Source: Spongospora subterranea (taxonomy: Eukaryota > Endomyxa > Phytomyxea > Plasmodiophorida > Plasmodiophoridae). Taken from it: a stretch of DNA of 45,434 bases. Where the stretch lies: NCBI GenBank assembly GCA_900404475.1, contig OUQQ01000100.1, forward strand, positions 1 to 45,434, written 5' to 3'. Positions 20,917 to 32,902 of the stretch are shown in pieces. The notes under the pieces are model-generated. The model saw nothing but the letters and a program-made list of their open reading frames with translations. It did no database searches and was not told the origin of the DNA. Numbering within the stretch: the stretch's first letter is position 1; every line of letters begins with the position of its first letter. Made by a program: the position numbers and the translations under genes.

Positions 20917-23324
20917 CTAACAATTGGGAGAACCCCATGTCTTCATTGGCTTTTTCACCAAATCCTCCGCTGAAGATGACCTGCGATATTCATGTTCTGA
21001 CTTTGACTTCGACGATTTCTCGCCGACAGTTGTGGCAAACAGCGGATTTTTCTCTAGCTCATGGGCCAGCACCGAGCTATTTCGTCTGGCTAGCTGAACG
21101 CATTCATTTTGTACGCTCAACATAGCCATGGTCCTGGTTACACTGCTGCGTTGAACCATAACTCGCGAGACAAAATTCCTAATAAACTCTGCATCACGCG
21201 ACTTGAGCAGCTCGAGCTGTTTTTCACAATCATTTTTGTTCTCCATCTGTTCTAATTCGCTTTTGCGAATTTCTGACCAATGCTCCCGGACTGATACCAG
21301 ATTCCTGAGCATGAATTCGAGCGAGTCAAACGCATCTGCAATGCAGGCGATTAACGGCCCTGCAATAAAATCTATGAAGTTTAGAGACATTTGTGCTTGT
21401 GAATCCCTTCTCCTGTCCATAAACGGCGATATTGGTAGCCGCATGCTACGTTCTTGATCGCCTTGAGCGAAAAACTCCTCAGTTACCAGATCAGACCATC
21501 GTTTTGCCAACGGCCATTGCTTATATGTATTGTTGATATCAGCGCAATGCTGAAAAAAAAGTGTTATCGAAAGTGAAATCCTAAGCATTGCACGTACCAA
21601 AATGAGGTTGAGAGTCACCTTGACTTCTCTCTTTTGTGCTTCTTCTATGTTGGATTGTAGCGACGCAGACGATGAACGCGGTCCCGTAGCGTGTCTTTTA
21701 TACATCTTCACACATGTTATGTCAATTAGTGTTTTGAACCGATAAATTGAATGCAACCTTGATTTTCTCGAAATTCATATCGCCTTTAGCGACTAGATCG
21801 AAATGGAATTTCATATCAGTTGCCATGATACAAGATAGTATAACTGATCTCATATCGGATTTGATATATGGCTTCATATCATCAAAGACTTGATTTGAGG
21901 GATCTGAAATGATCTTATAGAGAGTTGCTGCGTGATGGTTTTCAAGTACTGATTGGTCGTTGTATAGCATGGCCAAAGGGGTCCCGGTATTCACCTGATA
22001 CAGGATTAAGGTCGACAAGACAAGAATGCTGTCTAAATTTAACCTGAAATGCATTATTTGTGCCAGGATGATCAATATCGTGACCGATAGCCGCCAGTAG
22101 TAGCCCTAATTTTTGCCAGGCAGACATAGTGGCATCGAGATCCGTCCGAAGTAGAATTATATGGCAGCTATGTAGAACGTCGACGCCATGTGAAAAGTTA
22201 TGGAACGGATTGCAGGAACAATATTTTTGAGCAATGCTTTCCAGGAGCCCCAACATCAATGTTGGGTTGATCTGCAAAACGTTGAATTAAATGACTAAAA
22301 CTTTGTTCTGTGGTTTGCCAATTTACGTTGTAAGGGCTAAGGACACCCGCGATGTCAAAAATCTGGAGCGATATTTGCACCAATTGTTGTTGATCATACT
22401 CCAGAACATCCAGTGACTCAGAATTAATCAGCTTTTCACTAATTGTGTAAGCAATCGGACGTGGGATAGAAGTAGATTCAACGCCAGCGGCCAGTGCATC
22501 AGCACGCAAGTCCCCCATGGTAAAAGACCCGCGTGGCGGCCGAATTATCGATGCTCTCGTGAACTCGTTGGTCAACCATTTCTTAGTCTGTAAATCTAAT
22601 CCACTATCGGCAATTATTTCGTCGTTAACGTCATTATAAATTGTATGTCCTTGTTGTCGGAAGCGCATGATATGCATTAAAACTCTCTGTGCGATGGCGG
22701 AAAAATCTCCTTGATTTGAGTGTTCACTCTTTTCGTCGATTCTACAAACAAAATTATCAGATGACCATCTTAGGCCCAATATAAACTTACTTAGATCGGT
22801 CCGAAGCGACAGCAAATTGCATTTCTTCAAATTCGTCAATATCCTTCATAACCTGCGCTATCAATTGATATGTCTCAGTCGAGGTCAAAGTTCGAATGTC
22901 CATAAGTTGCCATTCGGCCTGCTCTAAGCGTTCTCGGAGGATTTTTATTTCCTGATGGTCGACAGCATCACCGCCTAACAATGTGTTATACATGTCTAAC
23001 AACAATGGTTTACTAGAACTAACCAAAGGTGCTTGGTACAACTGACACTGCTTTCAACAATGTCTCACGAAGCGATGGTCTTCGCTGCGAGTTTGCCTCA
23101 CTCCCTAGGTTAGGCCCTTTAGATGACTGTTTCCTGGTTTCGTTGGCAGATTCCTTGACGGAAAAGTCGACATCTTTGAAAGCATCGTCCACATCAATCT
23201 TCTCGAACGACACAGTTTCGATCGGTTGCACTGCTACGTTATTGCTGTAATGATTTTGTAATGAGCTAGGTTGAAACTTATCATGCCTCCTTGGTATTGC
23301 AAAGCGAGACAAATTTGCTCCCAT
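20917..23324 (-). CDS. Class I 3',5'-cyclic-nucleotide phosphodiesterase
   Basis: Hydrolyses cAMP and/or cGMP. From ATG 23324 the protein starts MGANLSRF, a good N-myristoylation consensus. A disordered region and then a helical stretch (ILRERLEQAEWQLMDIRTL) lead to the catalytic domain: NPFHNFSHGVDVLHS (metal His), LAAIGHDIDHPGTNNAF (the HD signature), VNTGTPLAMLYNDQSVLENHHA, VILSCIMATDMKFHFDLV, HCADINNTYKQWPLAKRW and VTEEFFAQGDQE, then ISPFMDRRRDSQAQMSLNFIDFI. All metal ligands are present (His, His, Asp, Asp). Introns of 48-55 nt lie near 23037-22989, 22793-22746, 22330-22276 and 22046-21992, and all keep phase. A C-terminal helical region follows with RRSSSAED before GSPNC. Subfamily cannot be decided by eye, and no GAF or PAS domain is visible. 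Confidence 0.92.
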
Positions 23325-23928
23325 AGCGCATATGTATCAACAGCCCTAACTGAGGTTGAAGAAATTTCCTCAATTGTACCATGGTAATTTACAAGCGTAC
23401 GAGCGATCCTGATATCCCGGTCGGTCAATCGGTACGGTGGGGGCGATTCCGCGATGGCGCTCTTGGTTTAGTGGGATCATTACCATCATGATCTTTCCTA
23501 TTCATTATCTGGGTTATGTAGTCGGCAATCCCAATCAGCGGCGACTTTCCGCCACAAATTTTCAGCTCTTCAACAAAACCAAAGAGTCATGAACCCTTTT
23601 ATAATAATCGCAGTGATTTCTCCCGATCATCAATGTGACCAGTAGTGTACTGTACATGTAGAAAATGGGAAAGACAGCAGGAACTATGGCCCATTTGGTA
23701 CTTCCAGTGCACAAGCGCCGGTTAACGTGACACGCTGGACGGGCGCGACCCACCTCTTCCTCTTGTTGATCGATAAATTACTTGCTGGACTGGAAATAAA
23801 TCACACTATTAGGAAGTGGTTCGTAAATCGTAAAGCAAACCTTGGGCAACAAACATCGAGGATCCCACAACTTGCGGCTTCTGCCGATTAACTGGGTCGA
23901 TTTCTGGCCTCGGTACGCTGGAGGAACA

Positions 23929-25702
23929 ATGTGGTGGATGCTGAACCGACTGTATCGCGACATCGCATTTGTGAAGAACCGGGGTGCTTTTCGTCACGAG
24001 ACGTCGACCGGAACCCGACGGGTGTCGACCGAAGATGACGACGGACTGACTGGCGACTACTCCATTCGAATTCTGACTCTTAACGTTTGGGGTCTATATT
24101 TCTTATCTCATGTGGAAAAGCGTATCGACGCCATATGCAGGAAGCTGGACGGGTATGACGTCGTTGCTTTACAGGAGGTCGCTAACGTCATTCTAATGCA
24201 CACCAGTTGAGTTCAAACACATTTTTCAGGTTTGGCACAGCCGGGAGCGAGATGTCCTCAGAGATGCAGCTAGGTCCTATGGAATGATTTACGCTCATTA
24301 CTTTGCTTGTGGAGTTGGTGCCCCATTCTGGCCAGGTTAAAAAGAATGATTGCTTTACCAGCGGCTCGCCACTGATGCTGCTCTTTTCCAGGGTCGCATG
24401 GCACTGGTTTGCTGATCCTTTCGAAACTTCCAATAGATGATGTCATTTGGAAACGGTTTCTTGTTAATGGGAAACCGTACAAAGTATGTTGATTTTGTAA
24501 CTTTTACCAAGAACTTATTTTTTCTAGCTTCATCATTCGGATTATTTAGCTGGACGTGGTGTTGGACTTTTGCGATTATCGTCGCCTTGCGGTCCAATTG
24601 ACTTTTATGTCACTCATCTTCACGCTATGTATGCGCACACCCCAGAAGACGATGAATATCAAGCCCACAGAGTCGGACAGGCATTTGAGGCTGCTCAGTT
24701 TATAAGAGCTACAGCTCGCGCTCCCTTGGTAACTCGCAACCCCAAACAAACTTCCAAACAAACTTGAGTTTACTTAGCAACACTTTGAATTAGGTGTTGG
24801 TCTTGGGAGATTTTAACTGCTGGCCCAATTCCGTTCCCATGGATTTAATGCGCCAATTTGTCAGGTTGAAAGACGGTTGGGAGAACTGCAATGCTGGTGA
24901 CGTTGTCTGATCTCCACTTATCTACTTAACAATCGCCCTAATCAATCGACTTTAGGAGAAGCCTGGAGCTGGTTGTACTTTCGGCGCTTCTGATAATTGT
25001 TTTTCTTTCAAAAGCAATGTGCCTCCAGAGCGATTAGATTACATTCTGTACGTGATGTTATCCACACCGCACCGCCGGGCAGGAATCCGTTGGGCAATTC
25101 GGGAATGCTCAGTCGTAACAGATTTCATGGATGACTCTGAAAAAGGTCACTTTCACAATCCGATCCTGAAAGGGTTCCGAAATTAAGCAGATTGTTAGGT
25201 CAATTGCCGCTTAGCGATCATTGGGGCGTCCAGGCTGTGTTCACAGGAGCCAAATCTGATTCATCGCCGAATTTTGGCAAATTGCCTGTGGATGTTTTGC
25301 AATGGCCTTTAGACGAGGTCAGTCAGATGGATTGGGGGCTAATGAAGAAGGCTGTCAACATTTGCATTTCTGGTCGAAAGGTGAAACTTGTGCAGAGTCA
25401 TCTACTCAAATGCTTATTGATTTTACTGCCTTTAGGAGGCAGATTGTAGGCGGAGCAACCATCATAAACGCGCTGTATTTGCGTTACTTCTATTTCCGCT
25501 ATTATGGGTTATGGGAGTGGATATCCCTGATGTATTTTCATTCGCTCCGTTTCTTGTTTCGGGATATGCCTTCGTTGAGATGCTGTTGGCTCAAGGCGTA
25601 GTCACAGACGAGATCACCGCGTTCAGCGAGATTCTCCACCAGATGCGTCACCATTTGCGAGCCTCAGAACGTATTGGGTCCAGCCTTGATGTTGATTTGT
25701 GA
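23929..25702 (+). CDS. SMPD2: Neutral sphingomyelinase (SMPD2/ISC1 type)
   Basis: Mg2+-dependent phospholipase C of the DNase I fold that cuts sphingomyelin-type or inositol-phosphoceramide lipids. ATG 23929 (MWWMLNRL) leads to ILTLNVWGL (Asn ligand), VVALQEVW (Glu, Mg2+), SHGTGLLILSKLPI, YKLHHSDYLAGRGVGLLRL (substrate loop), FYVTHLHAMYAHTPEDDEYQAHRV (catalytic His), VLVLGDFNCWP (Asp/Asn), LDYILY and finally QLPLSDHWGVQAVF (Asp-His). Introns of 53-71 nt at about 24179, 24339, 24484, 24729, 24902, 25146 and 25381 preserve phase. The C-terminal region carries two hydrophobic spans (AVFALLLFPLLWVM and FLVSGYAFVEMLLAQGV), as in ISC1 and SMPD2, so the protein sits in a membrane. Every catalytic residue I looked for is present. 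Confidence 0.93.
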
Positions 25703-25918
25703 ACCAAAAAATAAATTACCTATGATATGCAATCAGCTTGCCCAAAACCAAGGTTTTTCAAGGCCGATGGCGATAAATTCAGAAAATGTGCCTATTAAGC
25801 TGCTCCGGACAATGTCAAAAGAATCGTCAGTGAATTGGAAAATCAAAGGAAACTCAAGAGGCTGCTATAGAAGATGAATGTTTGTATAGAAGATGAATGT
25901 TTATAAGAAGACAATGAG

Positions 25919-27818
25919 TTACAGTACCGGATGCCCCCTGATTGGGGTATATCGCACGCCTTTCCGAATGTTACGTAACAGGGCAAAGGCAGCGAATACG
26001 ACGGCAACCGGCAATAATACAACCCATAATTCAACATATGGGAAATTCAGATCTTGAGTGGCTGTCGGTGCAGCTTTAGATACAGGTTTCGCAGAAGACC
26101 CCGCCATATTTAATGCCTCGTATATCACCGATCCTATCGCCCAGTCAACATTGACGCCATTCACGTCTCGCACGAACTTGATTTTTTCAAAAGGTTCTGC
26201 AAACCCGAGGCCACTAGTCAAGAGAGAATGCACATAAGCGGCATTGAAGCATCGTTTGGCAACATCTTGGGGAGATTCTTCGGTGAATTTCTTCACTAGC
26301 GTTGTGAGGTCCGTTTTACAGAAAGGTCGGGCAACATCATCAAGTTGGTGTGGCGTTGACGAAACCTGAAAGAAATCACTCGTGTGGAAAAAGTTCTCGA
26401 TGGCGATAAAATCAACGCCGTCGGTACTGGGTTGATAGACCCCGTTAAAACTGCATGTCTCGGCCGGGCACTGTTGAGCTGTATTGAGTAGAGATGGCAT
26501 CAGAGTTAGACACTGGTCGAAATCTCCAGGAGCATTCGGCGCCGGCAGACACGGATTACGAGAAAACGGGCTCGTCGGAATAGAGGACTCTAACCGGTTT
26601 AGAGCCTGATCCAAACCGAACCCAAGGAATGAATGGGTGTACAGCTGATATTCATGGGCGCCTAAATTTAATGGTGATATCCATTTCACATCAACCTGTA
26701 AGGTGTCCGTAAATATAAACCCGGAGTTGGGTTATGAAACAACTCGGCATGCTAAATCGATCTTCATTAAGTAAATTTAGCCAATTGGGAGCCGTGAAAG
26801 AACAAACGCACAAAAACTGTGAAAAAAAAAGCATTTTACCGGTGTATCCAGTGACGGAATGAAAGACATTTGCACTGAAGCGCCTCCCATCTCAATGACA
26901 CCAACCAAACCTAGTTGGTGATTGGCTTGCGACGCTAATCGCTGCATGAGATAGTTAACCGCAATCCAACCGAACATGCCTTCTTCCTTTCCGCTGATTA
27001 CTTTGGCCCATTCCCTTCGGAACTGAAACGCCTATATTATTGTTTCAGATACTAAAAGATAATGGACAGACACTATTAAAACTAAACAGAATCCAAGCTC
27101 GAAGTTATAAGTTGGCATATAGACTGGGAAATACATAAAAAAGCAGCGTGATGCCTTACAGTGCGCTCAATGGCTTCGGCACATATGTCGAGAGTTTCTG
27201 AGGCGTGCGCTTGGGTGACAGATCGCAACCCAGCTGTCGCTTTCAGGAAAACGGGCGTTCGGCGCCATTGCGGACGAGGTACATTGTCGAGAGCGTGTTC
27301 GAGTAATTTCCGAATGGAATCTGCAGCAGCGGTGGTGTCCGTGAATGATGATAAACCAGGCTTGACTTTGTAGGTGAACCGTGACTAAACAAAATTGTTT
27401 TACATTCGACATTGCGCTTTTCCCAAAAGTCCTCTATCGAACCGAATACGTTGCTGAAATTGGAAAGAAATGTATTACCGAAACTAAAAACGTATACATT
27501 TACGCTTGGATTAACGCCATGAAATACGAAAGTTGATGATGACAATGCAAAGTAAGTGGCGCTTTACCTTGACCTCTGGAAGTACACTATCTGGATGTAG
27601 ACTAATGGTATGAACATGAATACGAGTTCCACTGCTTCCTCCATCTATTGTCACCATAAACCGCAAATCTTCAGGCCCCTGAACGAACAATAGCAACATT
27701 AGAATACCACGGCGAACTTCTGCACCATGTTGTGCACCTGTATTATGAACTGGGATTTATCATCTGCGGCACCGGCTAATGCAGTGATGAGCCATATTAG
27801 GCGGAACGACGACCGCAT
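25919..27818 (-). CDS. GDA1/CD39 ectonucleoside di/triphosphate phosphohydrolase
   Basis: An apyrase that removes gamma and beta phosphates from nucleotides outside the cell or in the secretory lumen. ATG 27818 starts a signal peptide (RLIWLITALAGA). Conserved apyrase regions follow in order: ACR1 MVTIDGGSSGTRIHV, ACR2 TPVFLKATAGLRSV, ACR3 ISGKEEGMFGWIAVNYL (catalytic Glu) and ACR4 GVIEMGGASVQMSF. The large last exon (26689-25919) has paired cysteines (CLPAPN, QCLTL, QQCPAETC, FCKTD, KRCFN) and ACR5-like DWAIGSVIYEALNM. It ends with a membrane span (ELWVVLLPVAVVFAAFALL) and a short basic tail. Intron 1 (27734-27682) is 53 nt. It is convergent with the sphingomyelinase, 216 bp apart. Whether it acts at the cell surface or in the Golgi cannot be told. 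Confidence 0.93.
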
Positions 27819-27996
27819 GGTGTTGGGAGGCACGGGGGAAAGGACAAGCGTGCTATTGAGCAACTCCACCTAAACCACCTTCGCCAGTGCGACTTGGATC
27901 GGAATGTCACGGGATCCGTGATCTCACGAAAACCAGCTATTAGTTCAACAAAACCAGAAACAACGACTTTCAGAATTTGACTGGCTATTTATTCGA

Positions 27997-28663
27997 TTAT
28001 GTCCTCAAGCCATAGTGATACAGCAGCATGTAAAGCAACCCAGTACCCACAGCGATTGTTACGCTATTGTACATATACTGTAAGTGTATGGTACACAACT
28101 CTTGTCCGTTGATCACCTCGCAGCCAATCCATTCAGTTGCGATCCCTCTTCGATATTCTCCCCTGCCTGAGATTCCCTGCCCCATTTTTAGATTGTTGCT
28201 CTTTTGTACAATATGGAATATGAGCACACTGAAACAGGAGGAAACGGCTTTATCCTAAACGATGAGGGGATGCCTGATGAAACAAAATAGCGGCGGGATC
28301 GAATGCCCAAGTGGGAAACTCTTTACTCGTATACAAAGCGCAGGGAAATAACACACAGTGTCCATATCTGATGAAGATGGTGCCAGGTATTGCTTGACCG
28401 ACTTTGAGACCGTGACAAAACAGAAATCCGATAATATTGCAGAAAGTCACTAGAACTCCACTCCTGCGGTGCGTGTCGAACTTCAGACGTCGATTCCTGA
28501 AGAAAAGATTTGAAGGGCTGTTCAAGCGGTGTCGACCTTGACCTTCCAAGTTCAACTCGGGGAAACTGAGTTGACCCCGATGAATGATGAGGACATAATT
28601 ACTTGAATTTGTTGACCGGAATCTGCAATTTCGGGCGCCTGCGCTGAGATAGCTTCTCAACAA
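27997..28663 (-). CDS. Uncertain minus-strand gene with C-terminal hydrophobic segment
   Basis: One frame is open from 28663 to 28250 (137 codons) and contains basic stretches (FFRNRRLKFDTHRRSG) and a hydrophobic run (FCNIIGFLFCHGL). A second frame, 28227-27997, contains MGQGISGRGEYRRGIATEWI and ends in a membrane-like segment (VTIAVGTGLLYMLLYHYG), typical of a tail-anchored protein. They may be exons of one gene (an intron of about 50 nt can be drawn near 28330) or two small genes. No family recognised; the exon model is a guess. Confidence 0.3.
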
Positions 28664-28742
28664 AATGAAGAATTCAGGAGCGAAAGGGTTTTCAACGACA
28701 ATTTGTCCAAATCAATGCATTGTCTAGAAAATCGTTTTCTGA

Positions 28743-29039
28743 TCAAAATAATGTTCGAATAGTAGCGACTATCAGATGAACTATTGGTATCGTGATGCTC
28801 GGCGTGAACGCGTCCGGCCTCATCGGATCTGAATGGTACATACCGAAGAGCAGTTCATCTGAATCTTGCGATTCAGTCTCAGATGGATATGCCGCAAGTC
28901 TCGTTTGAAGGTCGGACTGAGCAGGTCGACCATGTTCCGCCGGAAGATAAAGGCCAAGTGCAACGCAGAGACAGATAAGGGTATCCGATCGTCCAGCCAT
29001 AATTGAACTGTTGCCTGACTCGAATTCTGTCACTGACAC
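28743..29039 (-). CDS. Small secreted-protein candidate
   Basis: An ORF of 98 codons. From its internal methionine (MAGRSDTLICLCVALGLYL) it starts with a good signal peptide. A short polar region follows that is rich in Ser, Asp and Glu (YPSETESQDSDELLFG), then a hydrophobic end (SITIPIVHLIVATIRTLF) that could be a membrane anchor or a GPI signal. If both ends are processed, the mature part would be about 45 residues. No homologue recognised and a single frame only. Confidence 0.4.
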   Translation of the reverse strand: MSVTEFESGNSSIMAGRSDTLICLCVALGLYLPAEHGRPAQSDLQTRLAAYPSETESQDSDELLFGMYHSDPMRPDAFTPSITIPIVHLIVATIRTLF

Positions 29040-29328
29040 CGGATTTCCTCAATAAGAAGTCAGCGATTACACAGATGCTCGAAAAGAAGGTCGATAGATC
29101 TGGTCGAGCCCGTCAACAAAAACATATTTGTTTTTCAATCCGATAAAAAATTGAGTGCATAGTAGCAATTTTAAGAATCTGGGGAATTCCAGAAATGGAT
29201 TCTTTGCCGTTTATAGGCTCATTAGGGCGCAACTTTTGGAAAATCCCACGATGCGACTATGCTGCCTGCACTGTAGTCGAGGATTCTGTTCTCATCCAGG
29301 AAACCAGGTTGAATTAATAGTAACGACG

Positions 29329-31288
29329 TTAGGTTTTCGATCCAGAGACGTTGCCGTTTGATTCGCCTATGATCAGATGAGGTGGGACCGGTTTCGCCAT
29401 CTCTGAGTCAAGATTCGCCCTGAAATGTTCAACCCAAAATGAAAACCGTGAGCATCCCTAGGTTAGCGAAAAAGGAATATACTTAAACGATCTCTGCAGT
29501 TGGCTCAGTGTAATATCGCCGATATCGACGTTCATGACCTGGTCCAATTCCGCAATCGTCTTGGCCTAAACATTGATAAAAGCAGTGTCAACTGATGAGG
29601 ATTTCGTAAGTATTATGTAAAGCCGTTTGGATTTCGGCAATCTATTTCAATAACTAGCTGTTAATCCGAAGGGGTTTTACCTTGAAAATCGGTTCCCGTA
29701 ACAAATCGATGATTATGATGACTATATCCTGTATAATATGCCATCCAAAGAGCATCGATTGATCCCAAATGTAATCACAGCAGTCCTCATTAAGAAAGCC
29801 GACGAACCCGTGTTCCATCCATCTGTTGATGATGGCGCTAGAATCCAAACACATGGGAAGACCCTTGGCGCCACGTCCTGCAACCGATTCCAGCAGAGAG
29901 CGGGTGCAGATCCTTGTCAGATGCTCAGCCAATCCCGGGGATATTCGGCCCAGCGTCGCTGTCGCTGTAGCCAGGTTTCCATCCAATCGCCCTGGTTCCG
30001 TCAAGCACACGAATCGCGTCACTAATTCCATCACCTCTGCGTTAGGGAACGCCTGTCAAACCCGGTCAATTCCGGCAACGAGACCAAACAAAAAATGATG
30101 AGCCCTACTTTCACCATATTTAACAGGAGAACTGCATATCGAGCACCATACTGTGAGCAAGTATTGATAAAAGTTCACTCACATAATTGAGAGGATTACC
30201 GACTTTCCCAGAATATAGATGAAATCTGTTCAAAACAGCAGCGCAAACTGAAAGTTGAGGTTTGACCTGCTCCATGAGACGAGCGCTTATAAAGCTGCGA
30301 TCGGTGGAAGCGCTGGAGAAGATTCGTTCGATCAGCTGATTCAGATGAGAATGATCAGCATCGATCAAATTACGCCTGCTAACGGTGTCCATGATCTGGG
30401 CGTTGATCTCGGCCATGTCGATTCCCGACAATAGGTTCAGATTCCAAACGAATTGTCGCAAGCGATTGCAGAAGAGAAGACCACCGAACTCACGAACTCG
30501 ATATGTGAAATGAGGGACGCAATGGATTATATCAATCAGACCTATTCGCAGGAACTGTTCAGCTAACCCGATGATTCATCATAAAACCAACATGATTGAG
30601 GAACCAGTCGATCGGGGGCAAAAAAAATATATCATAGACATTGGACAAAATCAAAGAGATAATGTGTTTGCATAAAATGATCAGTTGAACGTTGTGCAAT
30701 TTGTTCCGCGTTTTGTGCTGCGACAGACAAATAAATGACAGCTGGATTTCAGTAAAAATCAATGCTTTGGCGGCACCTTCTGCGATTATATCGCTTGATA
30801 TAGTCGCGGCTTGAGCGTTGGCATATTGAGTAACAGTACTGGCAATCACAGATTCGTATTTGGCCATGGCAAGGGATGAACGGGTCCTCGACAGCAAATC
30901 TAGTGCCCATTGCTGCAGATCGTGTCGGAGCCGGGCCAGTAAGGCGGCGCGCGTCGCGTCATTCATGAGCGGCTCGCGAAGCACCTCTGTCTGGTATTCG
31001 TAATCAGGCAAGTGCCGAGCAGCAAACTGTTCCCCGACCAGCTCGAGCAAACCCTGAAGCACCTTGCAAAGAATTTCAAATCTGGTGTTTCTTCAAATCC
31101 AACGAAGGGTTACTTGTGATCCTTCAACTCGACGGCCAACAATATATTTGGTGAGATGCTCATCGACGATTGGATGTAGTTGCCCCCACCTGATAGCCAA
31201 CGTTAAACCAGCGATGATCTAAACATTTGCATCTTAACCCAACTCAGGTCGACTATAGATCGTTGCCTCCTGAGCCGACCTTATCCAT
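29329..31288 (-). CDS. Unrecognised multi-exon helical protein
   Basis: From ATG 31288 (MDK) an in-phase 61-nt intron leads to IIAGLTLAIRWGQLHPIVDEHL. A 51-nt intron follows GRRVEGSQ (near 31070-31121), then VLQGLLELVGEQFAARHLPDY and ATRAALLARLRHDLQQWAL. Later exons give NLLSGIDMAEINAQIMDTVSR and SARLMEQVKPQLSVCAAVL (30450-30130). Next come MELVTRFVCLTEPGRLDG and the distinctive WMEHGFVGFLNEDCCDYIWDQ, then SMLFGWHIIQDIVIIIIDLL (30030-29690). The last exons read AKTIAELDQVMNVDIGDI and ANLDSEMAKPVPPHLII, ending SGSKT. It is mostly helical with no signal peptide. The CDYIWDQ..LFGW region recalls the end of TBC-like helical domains, but that is weak and I assign no family. Confidence 0.6.
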
Positions 31289-31434
31289 GATAACGGCCGG
31301 ACCATCATTTTTACTGGTGTCTGTGACTGACAGATGGCGCAACACAAAGACTTTTTCAAAAAACCACAAATTTTCGAATCAACACTGTTTATTGATTATT
31401 TCTCCGATCAGTAGAATCTGATTGGAAAAGTGGC

Positions 31435-31626
31435 TCATCGCTTCCTGGAGTTGACTAATGTAGCTAAACCTATTCCCGCGAATAAACAAACTGTTGGGAT
31501 CATGGCAGTTGATGAGTAGTGACGGAATGATTTCCAGATCTTAGATCTGGGCGACTTCACCACAGTTTTAGTCACCGTGGTCGTGACTGTTGAGATGTCA
31601 TCCTTATCGTTGACGTAGTTGTCCAT
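31435..31626 (-). CDS. Small tail-anchored membrane protein candidate
   Basis: ATG 31626 gives 63 codons: an acidic/Thr-rich start (MDNYVNDKDDISTVTTTVTK), a basic middle (SPRSKIWKSFRHYSS), a membrane segment (MIPTVCLFAGIGLATLV) and the end NSRKR. The layout, with one C-terminal span and a basic tip, is that of tail-anchored proteins of mitochondria or ER. It lies 110 bp from the stop of the Dabb-domain gene on the same strand. It is short and without a recognised family, so support rests on composition alone. Confidence 0.45.
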   Translation of the reverse strand: MDNYVNDKDDISTVTTTVTKTVVKSPRSKIWKSFRHYSSTAMIPTVCLFAGIGLATLVNSRKR

Positions 31627-31741
31627 GAAATCTAGCGCCAGAACCGCATCAGAAACTACAATTGAGTATCAATACACCGAATCTAAGAACGAGAAAAAAC
31701 TGGCTGAGCAAGGTGAAACATTGGCTTTCAAAGTTGAGCCG

Positions 31742-32137
31742 TTAATTATTACTGGGTTTGATAATTCTGTCAACGACTGACAGATGGGCAGGATGTACGG
31801 TGTAGGTCTGAAGATCTGCTGCGGTGCGAAAGTGAACGACTAGACCATGAGTATATCCTGACCAACTACATCAATCAACAATAATACAATCTCGGCGACC
31901 TGACGATTCGACCTTGGGTGCGTGGTTTGTACCCAGGATATATGAGATTGTCTTGGGGTCCGACTATATTTACTTCTTAATACTAGGCGATGACGAAAAA
32001 CCAACGGCGATACCAGTAAGGCTAAGGATGCAAGGAATCTGGGTTTCCAGATCACGAAACGCCTTGTACATGTCATCGATGGTTGTCACCGGGGCGTCTG
32101 GTTTCAGCCGAAGCAGGACAATATGGACGAGAGTCAT
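31742..32137 (-). CDS. Dabb (stress-responsive alpha/beta barrel) domain protein
   Basis: Three exons, 32137-32014, 31963-31913 and 31857-31742, separated by 50-nt and 55-nt introns, join in phase to 96 residues, the normal length of a one-domain Dabb protein (PF07876). The sequence starts MTLVHIVLLRLKPD. FRDLETQIPCILSLTVGPQ follows, then the conserved turn GYTHGLVVHFRTAADLQTY and TVHPAHLSVVDRII, which are the strands and the HPAH loop of the barrel. Members form dimers. Fungal and plant examples include stress-induced proteins and some polyketide cyclases, so the substrate, if any, is unknown. No targeting signal. Confidence in the family and exon structure is high. Confidence 0.92.
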
Positions 32138-32494
32138 CTCGTGCGACAATTAATGGTCCGTGTTGCCGACTAGAGTTGGCCAAAAACCAGCCGATTTACG
32201 TGACCACTCGTCTGTCATGTACATTGTCAAGAAACGAGGTCGAGAAATATGTGAACAGTGTGATAAGAATTGACCAAGACTGTACTGTAAACGGGAAACT
32301 GTGATGGCCATTGTGATTTTGTATTTTGTCACTACGCGTGGGCGCTCCCAGCTTCAGAAACAGTGTTAACGTGCTGGGCAATACTCCGTTAACGTACGAG
32401 ACGTTGATTGTTGTCTCGTCCTAACCTGTTTACCGGGTTTTCGAGGTTGCTTTTTGTAGTTGGAGCAGCCTTAACATTGTTTGCGGTACAAGGA

Positions 32495-32902
32495 TCACAG
32501 CTGAAATTTAAACGTCACTTTTCGATTCGCTTCATTTTCACCTATATATCCCACCGGAGACAAACGATAAAAAATTGAAACAATTTGATTTGGAGTGGCT
32601 GGTGATTGTTGTTTGAAACAGCAATTATTGGCAGAGACGGAGGGCATGTCGGTTTCCTGTAATGATGAGTTGATTATTCTCAATTAGCAATCATCTTTCG
32701 AATCTTGTAGAGTCATTTGACATTTGTAATATGGAATAAGAGGAATCATTGATGAATCTGGGTCTCTTACTCTCTCCGCCATCTGTTCTCTGGTTGAGAT
32801 GTCATCGGTGTCATAACTCTTATAAAGGAAGGGCAGGAGTAACCTCGAGCTCGATGCAGTTTGAATTATTTGATTTGTTGTTCCCATTTGACACAACATC
32901 AA
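32495..32902 (-). CDS. Weak candidate small gene
   Basis: Two adjacent open stretches on the minus strand: 32899-32684, including SSSRLLLPFLYKSYDTDDIS and EQMAERVRDPDSS, and 32665-32495, with ETDMPSVSANNC and VGYIGENEANRKVTF. A GTAAGA donor near 32780 and a TTACAG acceptor at 32660 could join them. No conserved motif is visible, so this could be chance. Confidence 0.25.

Noticed and set aside
20917..27818. Phosphodiesterase, sphingomyelinase and apyrase as a functional signalling cluster
   Set aside because: They are adjacent but on alternating strands with separate promoters; no shared regulatory element is visible, so adjacency alone does not support a joint system.
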